DNA of 64,000 nucleotides from Martinezella lusitana (lineage in GTDB: Bacteria > Pseudomonadota > Alphaproteobacteria > Rhizobiales > Rhizobiaceae): assembly GCF_010668395.1 (NCBI RefSeq), contig NZ_WUEY01000002.1, positions 62,001 through 126,000 on the forward strand, in the 5' to 3' direction. Positions 45,846 to 54,741 of the stretch are shown here, piece by piece (positions within the stretch are counted from its first letter, which is position 1; every line of letters starts with the position of its first letter). Under the pieces are notes generated by a model. It worked only from the letters and a program-made list of their open reading frames with translations. It searched no databases and was not told where the DNA came from. The position numbers and the translations under genes were made by a program.

Positions 45846-47816
45846 ATGATATTAATATTCAGTTTGTTTTTTTCGGCCGCCCTGAGTGGTGTGGCCTGGA
45901 GCTTGGGAATTGGTCTGCAAGCCGGCATATTCGTCCTTGTTCTTGCAACGATATTGTCCGGCAGGGCAGCCAGTCGGCTGACTCGGATCGACGACCCATT
46001 CTTCGGGTTTATCGTCGGTTTTGCGCTGGTGTCGCATATGTTGCTCGTGGCGGACTTGTTCTTTCCCGGCAAGGTCTGGCCAGTTTATCTTTATCTCGCT
46101 GTCGTATGTCTCGCAAATTACGACATTTTCCACACCAGGTGGTCGGTCCGGCCCGCGCCAATCGCTATCGCTTTTTTTGCGTCGGCCTTCGCATTTATCT
46201 GGTGCGAGGACGTGGGGACAAGGCTCGGCGTTTTTAGGCAAACGGGAAGGTTGCAGTTCTGGGTCGATATTATAGTTCATGCCGGAACGATCGCTCAGTT
46301 CGCCGTGGATAACTCGATCGGACGGGGCATGGTGCTGATGGCCGATGCTCCTCGGCCGCTTTATCACGTCGCGGGCTACATGCCCGCTGCCGTGATCGCG
46401 CGTATCTTTGACATTCCGCCGCTCGATGCCGCAGTTCTCATATGGATGCCCCTCGGAATCCTGACGATGGCGGCAGGAATTGTTACGTTGGGCTATGCGC
46501 TGGGAGGCTGGCGCATGGCGGCATTGGCTCTCGCGGCAATCGCCCTTATCCCAGCCCCGGAAAAGCTTACACTGGGAAACGGTATGCTCGGCTTTTCCTG
46601 GTTGCTGGAGACGGCACCCGGTACGCCGTACAGCCTGGGAATATCCTGCGGAGCGATTGCGGCTCTCGTGTACTGGATTCGCACGCCCCGGTTGGGTCTG
46701 CTTGTGACGACATGCGCTCTGGTCGCGGCTTGTTTCCTCGTCAGAGTAAACACCTTTATTTGGCTCGCACCCGTTATCGCGCTGGGGATCGCTTGTGGAA
46801 TGCCGGGGCTATCAAGGCGTAGCCGCGCCATCCTGCTGGCCGCCGGACTGGTTTGCCTTTGCATATTTCTGATTGCGGTTTCGTGGCCTCATCTTCGTGC
46901 TGGTCCGGCCAATTTCCTTTTTTCATATGTCGAATTTGTGCATCTTAGCAATCATCCCACCAACTACGACACCCTGTATCCGTGGCTGACCAGCACTTTC
47001 GGCCGCGCTGGTGCCGCAGTCATTGGCGTGGGACTTATCCTTATCGGAACGCTCGGGCCATGGCTGCCTATTTTTCTGTTGTTCGCACTGCCTCAGGTCA
47101 TCAAGGGCAAGCTTCTGTCCTACGACATGATTCCATTCATACTCCTGGCCGTCGCCTCGATCCTTATGCTCCTGGCACCCATCCCGAAGAATGGAGACAT
47201 CAGTGAGTTTCGCCATCGCGCGGGGCCAATTCTGGTCGTGGTGATTTCCGTCTGGACGCTTCGATTTATCTGGCTAACTGTCAGCCAATTCCGGATGAGC
47301 GTCTCGAAACGGGTGTCGTGGGCAATGACATCCGCGGTCAGCGCACTGGCCCTTGTTGCCATGTCCTACGACATAGCTTGGTCGCGCGTACCGACGATGG
47401 GATGGGCGAAGGATGCTTACGACGAACGATTCGAGCCGACACTTTTCCAGGCAGCCGCGGTTCTGAAGAGCGGTACGGACACGAATCCCCGATTTGTTGT
47501 CGCGGACCAATCAGCGGCCGCCCGCATTATCGACGATGCCGCCGTCCTGACTGCGCTAAGTGGCGTGCCTGCATATATATCCTGTCCGCAGTCCCTGATT
47601 GTTCGAGATGACGCTATAGGAATTGAGGCCAAACGACGGATGACCATTGCGGAAAAATTGTCTTCTGCTCCCAGCCTCGATGCCCTGCAAGCAATTATGA
47701 CGCAGGAAAAGATAACCTATTTCGTTACGACGAATAACAATCAGGCGCCTTTTGATTCGAGGAGAGACGCCGCAATATGGAAAAACGGCGTGGTCGCGAT
47801 TTACAAAAGCAGGTGA
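45846..47816 (+). CDS. Large polytopic membrane protein, GT-C glycosyltransferase-like
   Basis: 656 residues with about twelve hydrophobic helices in the first 530 and a soluble C-terminal domain. After helix 1-5 comes a periplasmic-type loop with GRMVLMADAPRPLYHVAGYM-like residues (here GRGMVLMADAPRP), where a GT-C enzyme would carry acidic catalytic residues. The tail (VADQSAAARIIDD and ITYFVTTNNNQAPFDSRRDAAIWKNGVVAIYK-like) resembles the periplasmic tail of GT-C membrane proteins. No firm family motif is visible, so the assignment is from topology, tail and context. It would transfer a lipid-linked sugar in the periplasm. Confidence 0.6.
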   Translation: MILIFSLFFSAALSGVAWSLGIGLQAGIFVLVLATILSGRAASRLTRIDDPFFGFIVGFALVSHMLLVADLFFPGKVWPVYLYLAVVCLANYDIFHTRWSVRPAPIAIAFFASAFAFIWCEDVGTRLGVFRQTGRLQFWVDIIVHAGTIAQFAVDNSIGRGMVLMADAPRPLYHVAGYMPAAVIARIFDIPPLDAAVLIWMPLGILTMAAGIVTLGYALGGWRMAALALAAIALIPAPEKLTLGNGMLGFSWLLETAPGTPYSLGISCGAIAALVYWIRTPRLGLLVTTCALVAACFLVRVNTFIWLAPVIALGIACGMPGLSRRSRAILLAAGLVCLCIFLIAVSWPHLRAGPANFLFSYVEFVHLSNHPTNYDTLYPWLTSTFGRAGAAVIGVGLILIGTLGPWLPIFLLFALPQVIKGKLLSYDMIPFILLAVASILMLLAPIPKNGDISEFRHRAGPILVVVISVWTLRFIWLTVSQFRMSVSKRVSWAMTSAVSALALVAMSYDIAWSRVPTMGWAKDAYDERFEPTLFQAAAVLKSGTDTNPRFVVADQSAAARIIDDAAVLTALSGVPAYISCPQSLIVRDDAIGIEAKRRMTIAEKLSSAPSLDALQAIMTQEKITYFVTTNNNQAPFDSRRDAAIWKNGVVAIYKSR

Positions 47817-47974
47817 GGGAGTGAGATGAAACGGCGACGGGCCAAGCGAAACTGCGTGGATAGGTCTGGTATGCTTCTGGCGGTTTCGGTTATTGAGAAG
47901 CAAATAGTTGATCGAATTTGCGGTGGCAAACCTCGATTGTCTGTTGCTGGGTTCGTTGAACGAGGGGATGCAAT

Positions 47975-48772
47975 GTGAACACTCTGGATATCGTGAACAA
48001 TCGGCTCAGCGATTCGGATTTCAGACGCGCCCGGTTGCGCCTCCTGAAAATGCATTATGAAAGCGGTGTCGGGCATATCGGCGGCAATCTTTCCGCGCTT
48101 GATTCGTTGATGATAACGTTTCACGAATTCATGCAGCCGAGTGACCGATTTATTCTGTCGAAGGGTCATGCCGCCGGTGCGCTGTACATCGTGCTCTGGA
48201 GCCTGGGGCTGTTGACCGATCAGGATCTTTCGACCTTTCACAAGGACGCAACCCTTCTGGCGGGACACCCGCCCGCGAGCGGATTGCCGAAAATCGATTT
48301 CGCAACCGGAAGTCTTGGCCATGGACTCTCACTTGCCGCCGGAACAGCCCTTGCCTTTCGTCTGAAAGCAAGTGGAGGGACCGTATTCTGCATGACCTCA
48401 GACGGCGAGTGGCAGGAAGGTTCGACATGGGAGGCATTTATCTTCGCATGTCACCAGAAGCTTGCAAACCTGAAGATACTGGTCGATCACAACGGATTGC
48501 AAGGGTTTGGCACGACCGAAGACGTCGCATCGATGTGGCCGCTCCAGGAGCGGATTGCCGGGTTCGATGCCCAGATCGACGTTATCTCTGGTCACGACCC
48601 TGAGGGAATTCGAAATGCCCTTGATCGCAAGACCGAATGCCCGCACGTCATCATCATGGAAACGGTGAAGGGGAAGGGCGTGTCTTTCATGGAAAACGAG
48701 ATGAGCTGGCACTACCTGCCGCTCAACGAAGCCTTGTATCTTCGGGCCATTCAGGATTTGACCGTAGCATGA
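47975..48772 (+). CDS. Transketolase-like enzyme, N-terminal (thiamine diphosphate-binding) subunit
   Basis: 265 residues corresponding to the N-terminal PP domain of a split transketolase. The entry HYESGVGHIGGNLSALD carries the phosphate-site histidine; the ThDP-binding motif reads TSDGEWQEGSTWEAFIFACHQKL, with S in place of the first G of GDG, as in many transketolase-like proteins of polysaccharide clusters, followed by VDHNGLQ. The GTG start has GAGG upstream. Stop and start overlap the second subunit (ATGA). Such pairs transfer two-carbon ketol groups and may build a branched or unusual sugar here. Confidence 0.85.
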   Translation: MNTLDIVNNRLSDSDFRRARLRLLKMHYESGVGHIGGNLSALDSLMITFHEFMQPSDRFILSKGHAAGALYIVLWSLGLLTDQDLSTFHKDATLLAGHPPASGLPKIDFATGSLGHGLSLAAGTALAFRLKASGGTVFCMTSDGEWQEGSTWEAFIFACHQKLANLKILVDHNGLQGFGTTEDVASMWPLQERIAGFDAQIDVISGHDPEGIRNALDRKTECPHVIIMETVKGKGVSFMENEMSWHYLPLNEALYLRAIQDLTVA

Positions 48773-49695
48773 GAAATCAATTTTGCGATGCTCTTGTAGC
48801 TCTGTCAGACGACCAGAATGTCGTATTCCTCACCGGTGATCTCGGTTTCATGGCCTTGGAGCCCTTGCGCAAGGCAATGAAAGAGCGATTTGTCAACGCG
48901 GGGATCGCCGAGCAGAACATGATCTCTGTTGCCGCCGGGCTTTCGCGACAGGGACTTGATGTCTGGGCCTACAGTATCGCCCCTTTTTGCTACGCCAGGG
49001 CGTTTGAGCAACTGCGGAACGACGTTGCGTTTCATAACCTGCCTGTGAAAATTGTAGGCAATGGTGGCGGCTATGGATATGGCGTTATGGGGCCGACCCA
49101 TCATGCGATCGAAGACTATGGCATCCTGCTGACCCTGCCTAACACTCGCGCCTTTGTTCCGGTTTTCGACGAGGATATTCCGGCCGTCATCTCCAAGATG
49201 TCGGGCGCGCCGGGCCTAAGTTATCTTCGGCTCGGCCGCGGCGAGCCGCCCAAGGATTGGAGTGTGCCTGCCTACGCACCTTGGCGCCAACTGACGGAAG
49301 GGCGTGGATCGGTCGTGATAGCGGTGGGGCCGCTGGCCGGAACCTATGTCCAATCCTGTAACAGTATCGACGAGGCGCAACGGCCAAACCTGTGGGCCGT
49401 CGCAGAGTTGCCATTGGCGGCAAATCCGCTGCCACGCGATCTGCTCGATGCGATTGAGGCCCGCGGCGAGGTTTATGTCGCGGAAGAGCATGTGCGCTAC
49501 GGCAGCTTCGGTTCGGATCTCGCGCTCTATCTCTTAGATGGCGATCACGGCAATATCCGGATGCGGCACCTCTATGCGCGCGCTCATCATTTTCCAAAAT
49601 ATGGATCGCAACGCTACTTGCGTGGCGAGTCGGGTCTGGACCCGGCTTCGTTGATGGATGCAATTAGCCATTCCAGTCTAACCGGGCAGCGCTGA
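48769..49695 (+). CDS. Transketolase-like enzyme, C-terminal (pyrimidine-binding) subunit
   Basis: 308 residues containing the Pyr domain and the C-terminal domain. The catalytic glutamate lies in RFVNAGIAEQNMISVAAGLS near residue 45, and GPTHHAIEDYGILLTLPNTRAFVP near 110 carries the usual histidines. It needs the preceding subunit. Its stop is two bases from the epimerase-glycosyltransferase fusion gene. Confidence 0.85.
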   Translation: MRNQFCDALVALSDDQNVVFLTGDLGFMALEPLRKAMKERFVNAGIAEQNMISVAAGLSRQGLDVWAYSIAPFCYARAFEQLRNDVAFHNLPVKIVGNGGGYGYGVMGPTHHAIEDYGILLTLPNTRAFVPVFDEDIPAVISKMSGAPGLSYLRLGRGEPPKDWSVPAYAPWRQLTEGRGSVVIAVGPLAGTYVQSCNSIDEAQRPNLWAVAELPLAANPLPRDLLDAIEARGEVYVAEEHVRYGSFGSDLALYLLDGDHGNIRMRHLYARAHHFPKYGSQRYLRGESGLDPASLMDAISHSSLTGQR

Positions 49696-49697
49696 TA

Positions 49698-51641
49698 ATG
49701 ACCGACATTGAACCTTTTATCCGCGCTCTTCGCGGCCCCATATTGGTGACCGGCGCATCGGGCTTCGTGGGGGCGAACTTGTTTCGAATGATCGCCCGCC
49801 AGCGCAACGATGTGTTCGCCGTCGTCCAGCGAGAAAAGAACTGGCGCCTGCAGGACGTGCGGGAACAGCAAGTCCTCGCCGCCGATCTCAACGACGAAAA
49901 CGCCGTCAAGAACCTCCTCGATGGCGTACAGCCGCAGACCGTATTCGACTGCGTGGCATATGGTGCCTATTCATTCGAAAAGGATGCAAGCCTCATCTAC
50001 GAAACGAACTTCCTCGCGACGACGCGACTGGTGGGGATGCTGGCAAACCGTCCCTTGGCTGCATTCGTCCATGCCGGAAGCTCCTCGGAGTATGGGAGCA
50101 ATTCCGCGGGCCCGCGCGAGACTGACGTCTGCAAGCCGAACAGCGACTATGCCGTGTCGAAGGTGGCTGCCAGCGATTATTTGAGCTACATGGGGAAGCA
50201 TGGTCAGTTCCCTTGCGTCAATCTCCGCCTCTATTCAGCCTATGGTCCGCTGGAGGATACCTCGAGACTGATGCCCAACCTCGTCAGGGAGATGCTGGCG
50301 AAACGGCTGCCGCCGTTGGTGGATCCTGAAACGTCACGCGACTTCATCTATATCGACGACGTATGCCACGCCTTCATCCTCGCGGCGGCCAAGATGAATC
50401 CATCGCTGTTCGGCGAGAGCCTGAACATCGGATCGGGCCAAAAGACCACGATCGGCCAGCTTGTCGAAACCGCTCGCGCAATTTTCGCAGTGACGGCCAC
50501 GCCGGTCTACAACAACATGGAAGCCCGTGCGTGGGATCTTCAAGATTGGTATTCGAACTCGGAGAAGGCGGACCTATTGCTAGGCTGGCGGGCGGAAACT
50601 TCGCTTGAAACCGGCCTTAGGAAAATGGCCGGTTGGATAGATACGCTTTCGCAGGAGGAAATGTCGAACAGCACCAAACGCGCGACGCTGGATAAGCGTC
50701 GAAGCGTGAGCGCGATCATTGCATGCTATAAGGATGCCGAGGCGATCCCGATCATGCATCGCCGTTTGACGGATGTGTTTCAACGGCTGAAAATCGAATA
50801 CGAAATCATCTTTGTTAACGACAGCAGTCCTGACGACAGCGCCGAGGTCATTTTACAGATTTCGCGGCAGGACAAGAACGTCCTGGGAATTTCGCATTCG
50901 CGCAATTTCGGATCGCAGATGGCATTCCGCAGCGGAATGGAACTCTCGACCAAACAGGCCGTTGTTCTTCTCGACGGCGATCTGCAGGATCCGCCGGAGC
51001 TGATAGAAGAATTCTATTCGAAATGGGAAGAAGGATATGACGTCGTCTACGGGCGACGCATAAGGCGCGAAATGCCTTGGGCCTGGGGCTTGTTGTACAA
51101 GGCATTCTATCGAGTGTTCGCCGCTTTCAGCTATGTGAAGATCCCCCTCGATGCTGGCGATTTTTCTCTCATCGATCAGCGTGTTGCGGGATGGCTGCTA
51201 AGGTCCCCGGAACGAGACCTATTTATGCGCGGACTTCGCGCCTACGTAGGGTTTCGCCAGACAGGCGTCGATTACGTTCGACCCGAACGCCTGTTTGGTC
51301 GCTCGACGAACAATCTGTTGAAAAATATAGATTGGGCGAAGAAGGGCATCTTTTCATTCAGCAATGTCCCGATGTCTATGCTTACAGCGACCGGGGTAAT
51401 CTTATTCGCCCTGTCGATACTGGCCGTCATCATCGTGGCGTGCGCGCGCATCCTGTTTCCGGACGCCGCCCCACGAGGGATTACAACCCTGCTGATTAGC
51501 GTCCTTTTCTTCGGCTCCCTCAATCTCCTGGCAATAGGTCTTGTGGGCGAATATGTGGCCAAGATCATGACGGAGGTTAAGGAGAGGCCACGGTTGATAC
51601 GTTCAGCACTGATCAGAAACGGGAAGTTAACGAAATTATAG
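49698..51641 (+). CDS. Fusion of an NAD-dependent sugar epimerase/dehydratase with a GtrB/DPM1-like glycosyltransferase
   Basis: 647 residues. Residues 1-315 are an extended SDR enzyme with GASGFVG at 19-25, SSSEYG near 128-133 and the catalytic Y151/K155 pair. Residues about 335-640 are a GT2 polyprenyl-phosphate glycosyltransferase with VNDSSPDDS (D375), LLDGDLQDPPE (D426, D428) and two C-terminal membrane helices (about 560-590 and 600-628), as in GtrB. The two activities are usually separate proteins. An in-frame ATG at 50661 follows AGGAGGAA, suggesting the fusion arose from adjacent genes and that a separate GT2 could still be made. It ends the glycan cluster. Confidence 0.88.
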   Translation: MTDIEPFIRALRGPILVTGASGFVGANLFRMIARQRNDVFAVVQREKNWRLQDVREQQVLAADLNDENAVKNLLDGVQPQTVFDCVAYGAYSFEKDASLIYETNFLATTRLVGMLANRPLAAFVHAGSSSEYGSNSAGPRETDVCKPNSDYAVSKVAASDYLSYMGKHGQFPCVNLRLYSAYGPLEDTSRLMPNLVREMLAKRLPPLVDPETSRDFIYIDDVCHAFILAAAKMNPSLFGESLNIGSGQKTTIGQLVETARAIFAVTATPVYNNMEARAWDLQDWYSNSEKADLLLGWRAETSLETGLRKMAGWIDTLSQEEMSNSTKRATLDKRRSVSAIIACYKDAEAIPIMHRRLTDVFQRLKIEYEIIFVNDSSPDDSAEVILQISRQDKNVLGISHSRNFGSQMAFRSGMELSTKQAVVLLDGDLQDPPELIEEFYSKWEEGYDVVYGRRIRREMPWAWGLLYKAFYRVFAAFSYVKIPLDAGDFSLIDQRVAGWLLRSPERDLFMRGLRAYVGFRQTGVDYVRPERLFGRSTNNLLKNIDWAKKGIFSFSNVPMSMLTATGVILFALSILAVIIVACARILFPDAAPRGITTLLISVLFFGSLNLLAIGLVGEYVAKIMTEVKERPRLIRSALIRNGKLTKL

Positions 51642-51699
51642 CCCGATGAAATGGCCCTGCGAGGCATCGAGCTGAAGCGTTCAAATTGCACCAGTTTTG

Positions 51700-51855
51700 A
51701 ACTTCGGGAATCCAGTTTTGTTGGAGAAGCTCATCTGAGCGCATCACGCCAGCGTTTAGGTAGGGGATCACTCCTTCTCATGCATATGCCAGGAACACTT
51801 CCGTCGGGGTTTTGTAGCTGAGGCATTTTCGCGGCTGGCCGTTGAGATGGCCGGC
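51700..51855 (-). pseudogene. 3' remnant of an IS30-family transposase and its end
   Basis: On the minus strand the last 23 or so codons of an IS30-type transposase remain (HLNGQPRKCLSYKT then PTEVFLAYA and TGA), closely matching the C-terminus of the intact copy at 52170 (HLNSQPRKCLGYRTPAEAFAAYL). The following noncoding bases (GGAGAAGCTCATCTGAGCGC from 51722) also match the end of the intact element (GGAGAAGCTAACCCAAGTGC). The remnant is truncated at the junction with the ISNCY fragment. Confidence 0.7.
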
Positions 51856-52125
51856 CGATCGCCCTTTGCCGGATCGACGCCGCGCCGCCGGTTCGCATCC
51901 GCTCCAGCAGACGACGGACCTGGCGCTCGCTCAGATCAAGTACATGCGCCGCCGACACCGTTGTCATCCGGCCGGCCGCCACCTTCGACAGAACCTCAAT
52001 CCGCTGCAGATCGCGCTCGCTCATCGCTATCAATCCCATCTGCAATCTCCCAAGCATCGTTCAGACCCGGGGAGAATGACATTCCAACTTTGCAGAAACA
52101 GGACACTTCAACTTTGCGGTTTGGA
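51851..52125 (-). pseudogene. 5' remnant of an ISNCY-family transposase
   Basis: The minus-strand frame reading MSERDLQRIEVLSKVAAGRM then a helix-turn-helix SERQVRRLLERM and GRPSQR matches the N-terminal domain of ISNCY (IS1202-like) transposases, which normally continue for about 400 more residues. Here it stops at the IS30 remnant. The bases upstream contain two copies of a CAACTTTGC-bearing repeat (52084-52092 and 52109-52117), as found at ends of this family. The intact IS30 element is inserted or abuts directly to the right. Confidence 0.65.
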
Positions 52126-52130
52126 GAAGC

Positions 52131-53226
52131 TAACCCAAGTGCATCATAGCCGCCTTGGAGGGTAGGGCATCAGCCACCTTCGCGCAAATAGGCAGCAAAG
52201 GCTTCGGCGGGGGTCCGGTATCCGAGGCATTTGCGAGGCTGTGAGTTTAGATGATGCGCCAAGTCGGTCAGCTGTTGCTGGGTGACATTGGCAAGATCCG
52301 TGTCACCAGGCATGAAGCGTCGGATGCGTTTGTTGGTGTTCTCAACGGCGCCTTTTTGCCATGGCGCGCTTGGATCGCAGAACCAGCTCCTCGCGCCGAT
52401 GCCTTCCTCCAAAGCCCTGAAGCCGCTGAACTCCGTGCCGCGATCGAAGGTAAAGCTCCGCCGCGCCAGCGCTGGCAATGGTGAGAAGGCATGAACGATC
52501 TTATCCATGATCGGTCGCGAATGACGACTGTTGTTCTTGAGCATGACCGTATAGCGGCTCTTGCGTTCAACCAGTGAGGTGACATTGGTCGGCCCAAGCT
52601 CCCGCTTGAAGATCAGCAGATCGCCTTCCCAATGTCCGAACTCGGTCCGACTGCCAATAAAATCAGGTCTTTGGGATATCCTGCAATCAGCCGGGAAGAC
52701 GTTGCCGCGCGGTCGGCGAGAGCCCCGAGGGCGACGCTTGCGACGTGCCTCCGGCAGGTAGCGATAGAGGCCCAGACCATAATCCTCCTTGCAGTAGACA
52801 AAGCGATAGATGGTCTCCGGGCAAATGCGAACGGGGTTTGCGCTGTCTTCGGCAAGGCGACCGGCAATCTGTTCCGGTGACCAATAGGCCTTCAGGCGGT
52901 CAATGACCAGCTCGCGCAGTCTTGGATGCCGCCTGAGCTTGCGCAGCCTTCGGCGCCGCTCCTTGGCGATGTCATCGGCGATCGTATCAAAGTAGCCGGT
53001 GTACTCGGGAAACTCGCGATCGTGGAAAGTGTTGCGCTTGAGCTCACGATAGATCGTTGAGCGATGACGTCCGAGCTGGCGGGCGATCTCGCCAACTGGC
53101 ACCTTTCGCTCTCTGAGATGATAAAGACGGCGACGATCGGCGAGGGTGAACTGCTGATAGCAAAGCGACATGCCAAAATCTCCAAAGTGAAGCCATTGAA
53201 TTTACTGGCATGTCGCACTTGGAAAT
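52131..53226. mobile_element. IS30-family insertion sequence
   Basis: About 1.1 kb, the usual IS30 size, with one transposase gene. Inverted end sequences are visible: CCAAGTGCATCAT at 52135-52147 and its near inverse ATGTCGCACTTGG at 53210-53222 (11 of 13 bases). Exact termini and the short target duplication could not be fixed by eye. Confidence 0.75.
52170..53171 (-). CDS. IS30-family transposase
   Basis: 333 residues, complete. An N-terminal helix-turn-helix (FTLADRRRLYHLRERKVPVG then IARQLGRHRSTIYREL) binds the ends, and the DDE catalytic core is intact: D in GHWEGDLLI near 185, D in FTFDRGTEF near 242 and E in GAVENTNKRIRRF near 278. It catalyses copy-out-paste-in transposition through a circle. 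There is no frameshift, so the element may be active. Confidence 0.93.
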   Translation of the reverse strand: MSLCYQQFTLADRRRLYHLRERKVPVGEIARQLGRHRSTIYRELKRNTFHDREFPEYTGYFDTIADDIAKERRRRLRKLRRHPRLRELVIDRLKAYWSPEQIAGRLAEDSANPVRICPETIYRFVYCKEDYGLGLYRYLPEARRKRRPRGSRRPRGNVFPADCRISQRPDFIGSRTEFGHWEGDLLIFKRELGPTNVTSLVERKSRYTVMLKNNSRHSRPIMDKIVHAFSPLPALARRSFTFDRGTEFSGFRALEEGIGARSWFCDPSAPWQKGAVENTNKRIRRFMPGDTDLANVTQQQLTDLAHHLNSQPRKCLGYRTPAEAFAAYLREGG

Positions 53227-53327
53227 AGAATGTACCCCCCTACATAGAATCATCAGATAATCTATCTTATGGAACTAAAGCAGACCCATGACATGCCGGG
53301 ATACCGCTCCTCAAATCTCTAACAATA

Positions 53328-54632
53328 TCAATGCCTGCCTTCGCGAGCACTCTCGTCCGAACTCACCAGCAGTTTGTCGATCCTGCGGCCGTCGAGATCC
53401 ACGACCTCGAAGTGCCAGCCGTTCTTGGTGAAGCTTTCGCCGACATCCGGAAGATGGCGCAGTTCCTGCAGGACGAAGCCTGCAACCGTTTGGTAGTCAC
53501 GATCGTCGTCGATCTGGAGGTTCATGAAATCGGCGAACTCGTCTATCGGCATCCAGCCGGACACGAGGTAGCTGCCGTCATGGCGACGGACGATTGCCTG
53601 TTCGCCGCTGGCATCCGCTTCTTCCTGCACGGCGCCAAGGACGGCTTCGAGAATATCGCCCGAGGTGACGACGCCTTCGAAGTGGCCGTATTCGTCATAG
53701 ACGAGCACCATATGCGCGGAGGAGCGGCGTAGCGCCTTGACCACATCAAGCGCGCTCGAAAGATCCGAAACGATCGGCACCTGCTTGGCCAGCGTCTGAA
53801 TATCGACGCGGTCGCCGGATGCCAGCGCGTCGAAGAAATCCCTGGTCGTCAGCACGCCGACGATTTCGTCCGAGCTGTCCTTGCGCAGCGGCAGCCGCGC
53901 CTTGTCCGTGCGGCGAATCTGTTCCCGAACCTCTTCGAAACTGTCCTCGATATCGATGACCTCCACGTCGCGACGCGGCGTCATAAGCCCTCTGGCATTC
54001 CGGTCGGCCAGGCGCATGACGCCTGATATCATGGCTTGTTCTTCCGTTGCGATGACGCCGGCGCTCTGCGCCTCCGCGAGAACGGTTTTGATTTCCTCGT
54101 CGCTGACGCCGTCTGCCGCCTTGCCGGATTGGCCGAGCGCGCGCAGGACAAATCGTCCCGAAAGATCCAGCAGCCAGACAAGCGGCGCGGCCGCTCGCGA
54201 AAGAAACACCATGGCCGGTGCGATCTTGGCGGCCACGGCTTCAGGGGCGCGAAGCGCAACCTGCTTCGGCACCAATTCACCGATGATCAGCGAGAGATAG
54301 GTGATGGCGACGACGACGGAGCCAACGCCGATCGCGTCGGCCGCGGCAACCGAAAGCCCCTGTGCTGCAAGCCATCCCGACAGCCGAGCGCCAAGTGTGG
54401 CGCCGGAAAACGCGCCGGACAGAACACCGACGAGCGTAATGCCGATCTGCACCGTCGAGAGGAAGCGGCCGGGCTCCTCGGCCAGTCTCATCGCCATCGC
54501 GGCACCTCTGCTTCCTTGGTCCGAAAGCACTTTCAGGCGGGCGGGCCGGGATGAGACGATCGCCAATTCCGACATTGCCAGTACGCCATTAAGAAGGGTG
54601 AGAACGATGACGATTGAAATTTCGAGAAGCAA
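53328..54632 (-). CDS. CNNM/CorC-family membrane protein (HlyC/CorC-like, DUF21-CBS)
   Basis: 434 residues: an N-terminal CNNM (DUF21) domain with about three or four helices (residues 1-165), two CBS domains (about 205-335, with MTPRRDVEVID and HMVLVYDEYGHFEGVVTSGDILE), and a C-terminal CorC_HlyC domain (about 345-425). Family members are implicated in magnesium or cobalt efflux and tolerance. The start is a TTG; no better in-frame start exists. It stands alone to the right of the IS30 element. Confidence 0.88.
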   Translation of the reverse strand: MLLEISIVIVLTLLNGVLAMSELAIVSSRPARLKVLSDQGSRGAAMAMRLAEEPGRFLSTVQIGITLVGVLSGAFSGATLGARLSGWLAAQGLSVAAADAIGVGSVVVAITYLSLIIGELVPKQVALRAPEAVAAKIAPAMVFLSRAAAPLVWLLDLSGRFVLRALGQSGKAADGVSDEEIKTVLAEAQSAGVIATEEQAMISGVMRLADRNARGLMTPRRDVEVIDIEDSFEEVREQIRRTDKARLPLRKDSSDEIVGVLTTRDFFDALASGDRVDIQTLAKQVPIVSDLSSALDVVKALRRSSAHMVLVYDEYGHFEGVVTSGDILEAVLGAVQEEADASGEQAIVRRHDGSYLVSGWMPIDEFADFMNLQIDDDRDYQTVAGFVLQELRHLPDVGESFTKNGWHFEVVDLDGRRIDKLLVSSDESAREGRH

Positions 54633-54741
54633 AGTCGGCCCTTTTTTGTTTCAGCGGAAAGATAGGTGGCGCATGCTGCAAATGCCAGCATCCAATAGAC
54701 ATGATTTCCATGGCACCACCATTACGGGCAAATCGCCGATG

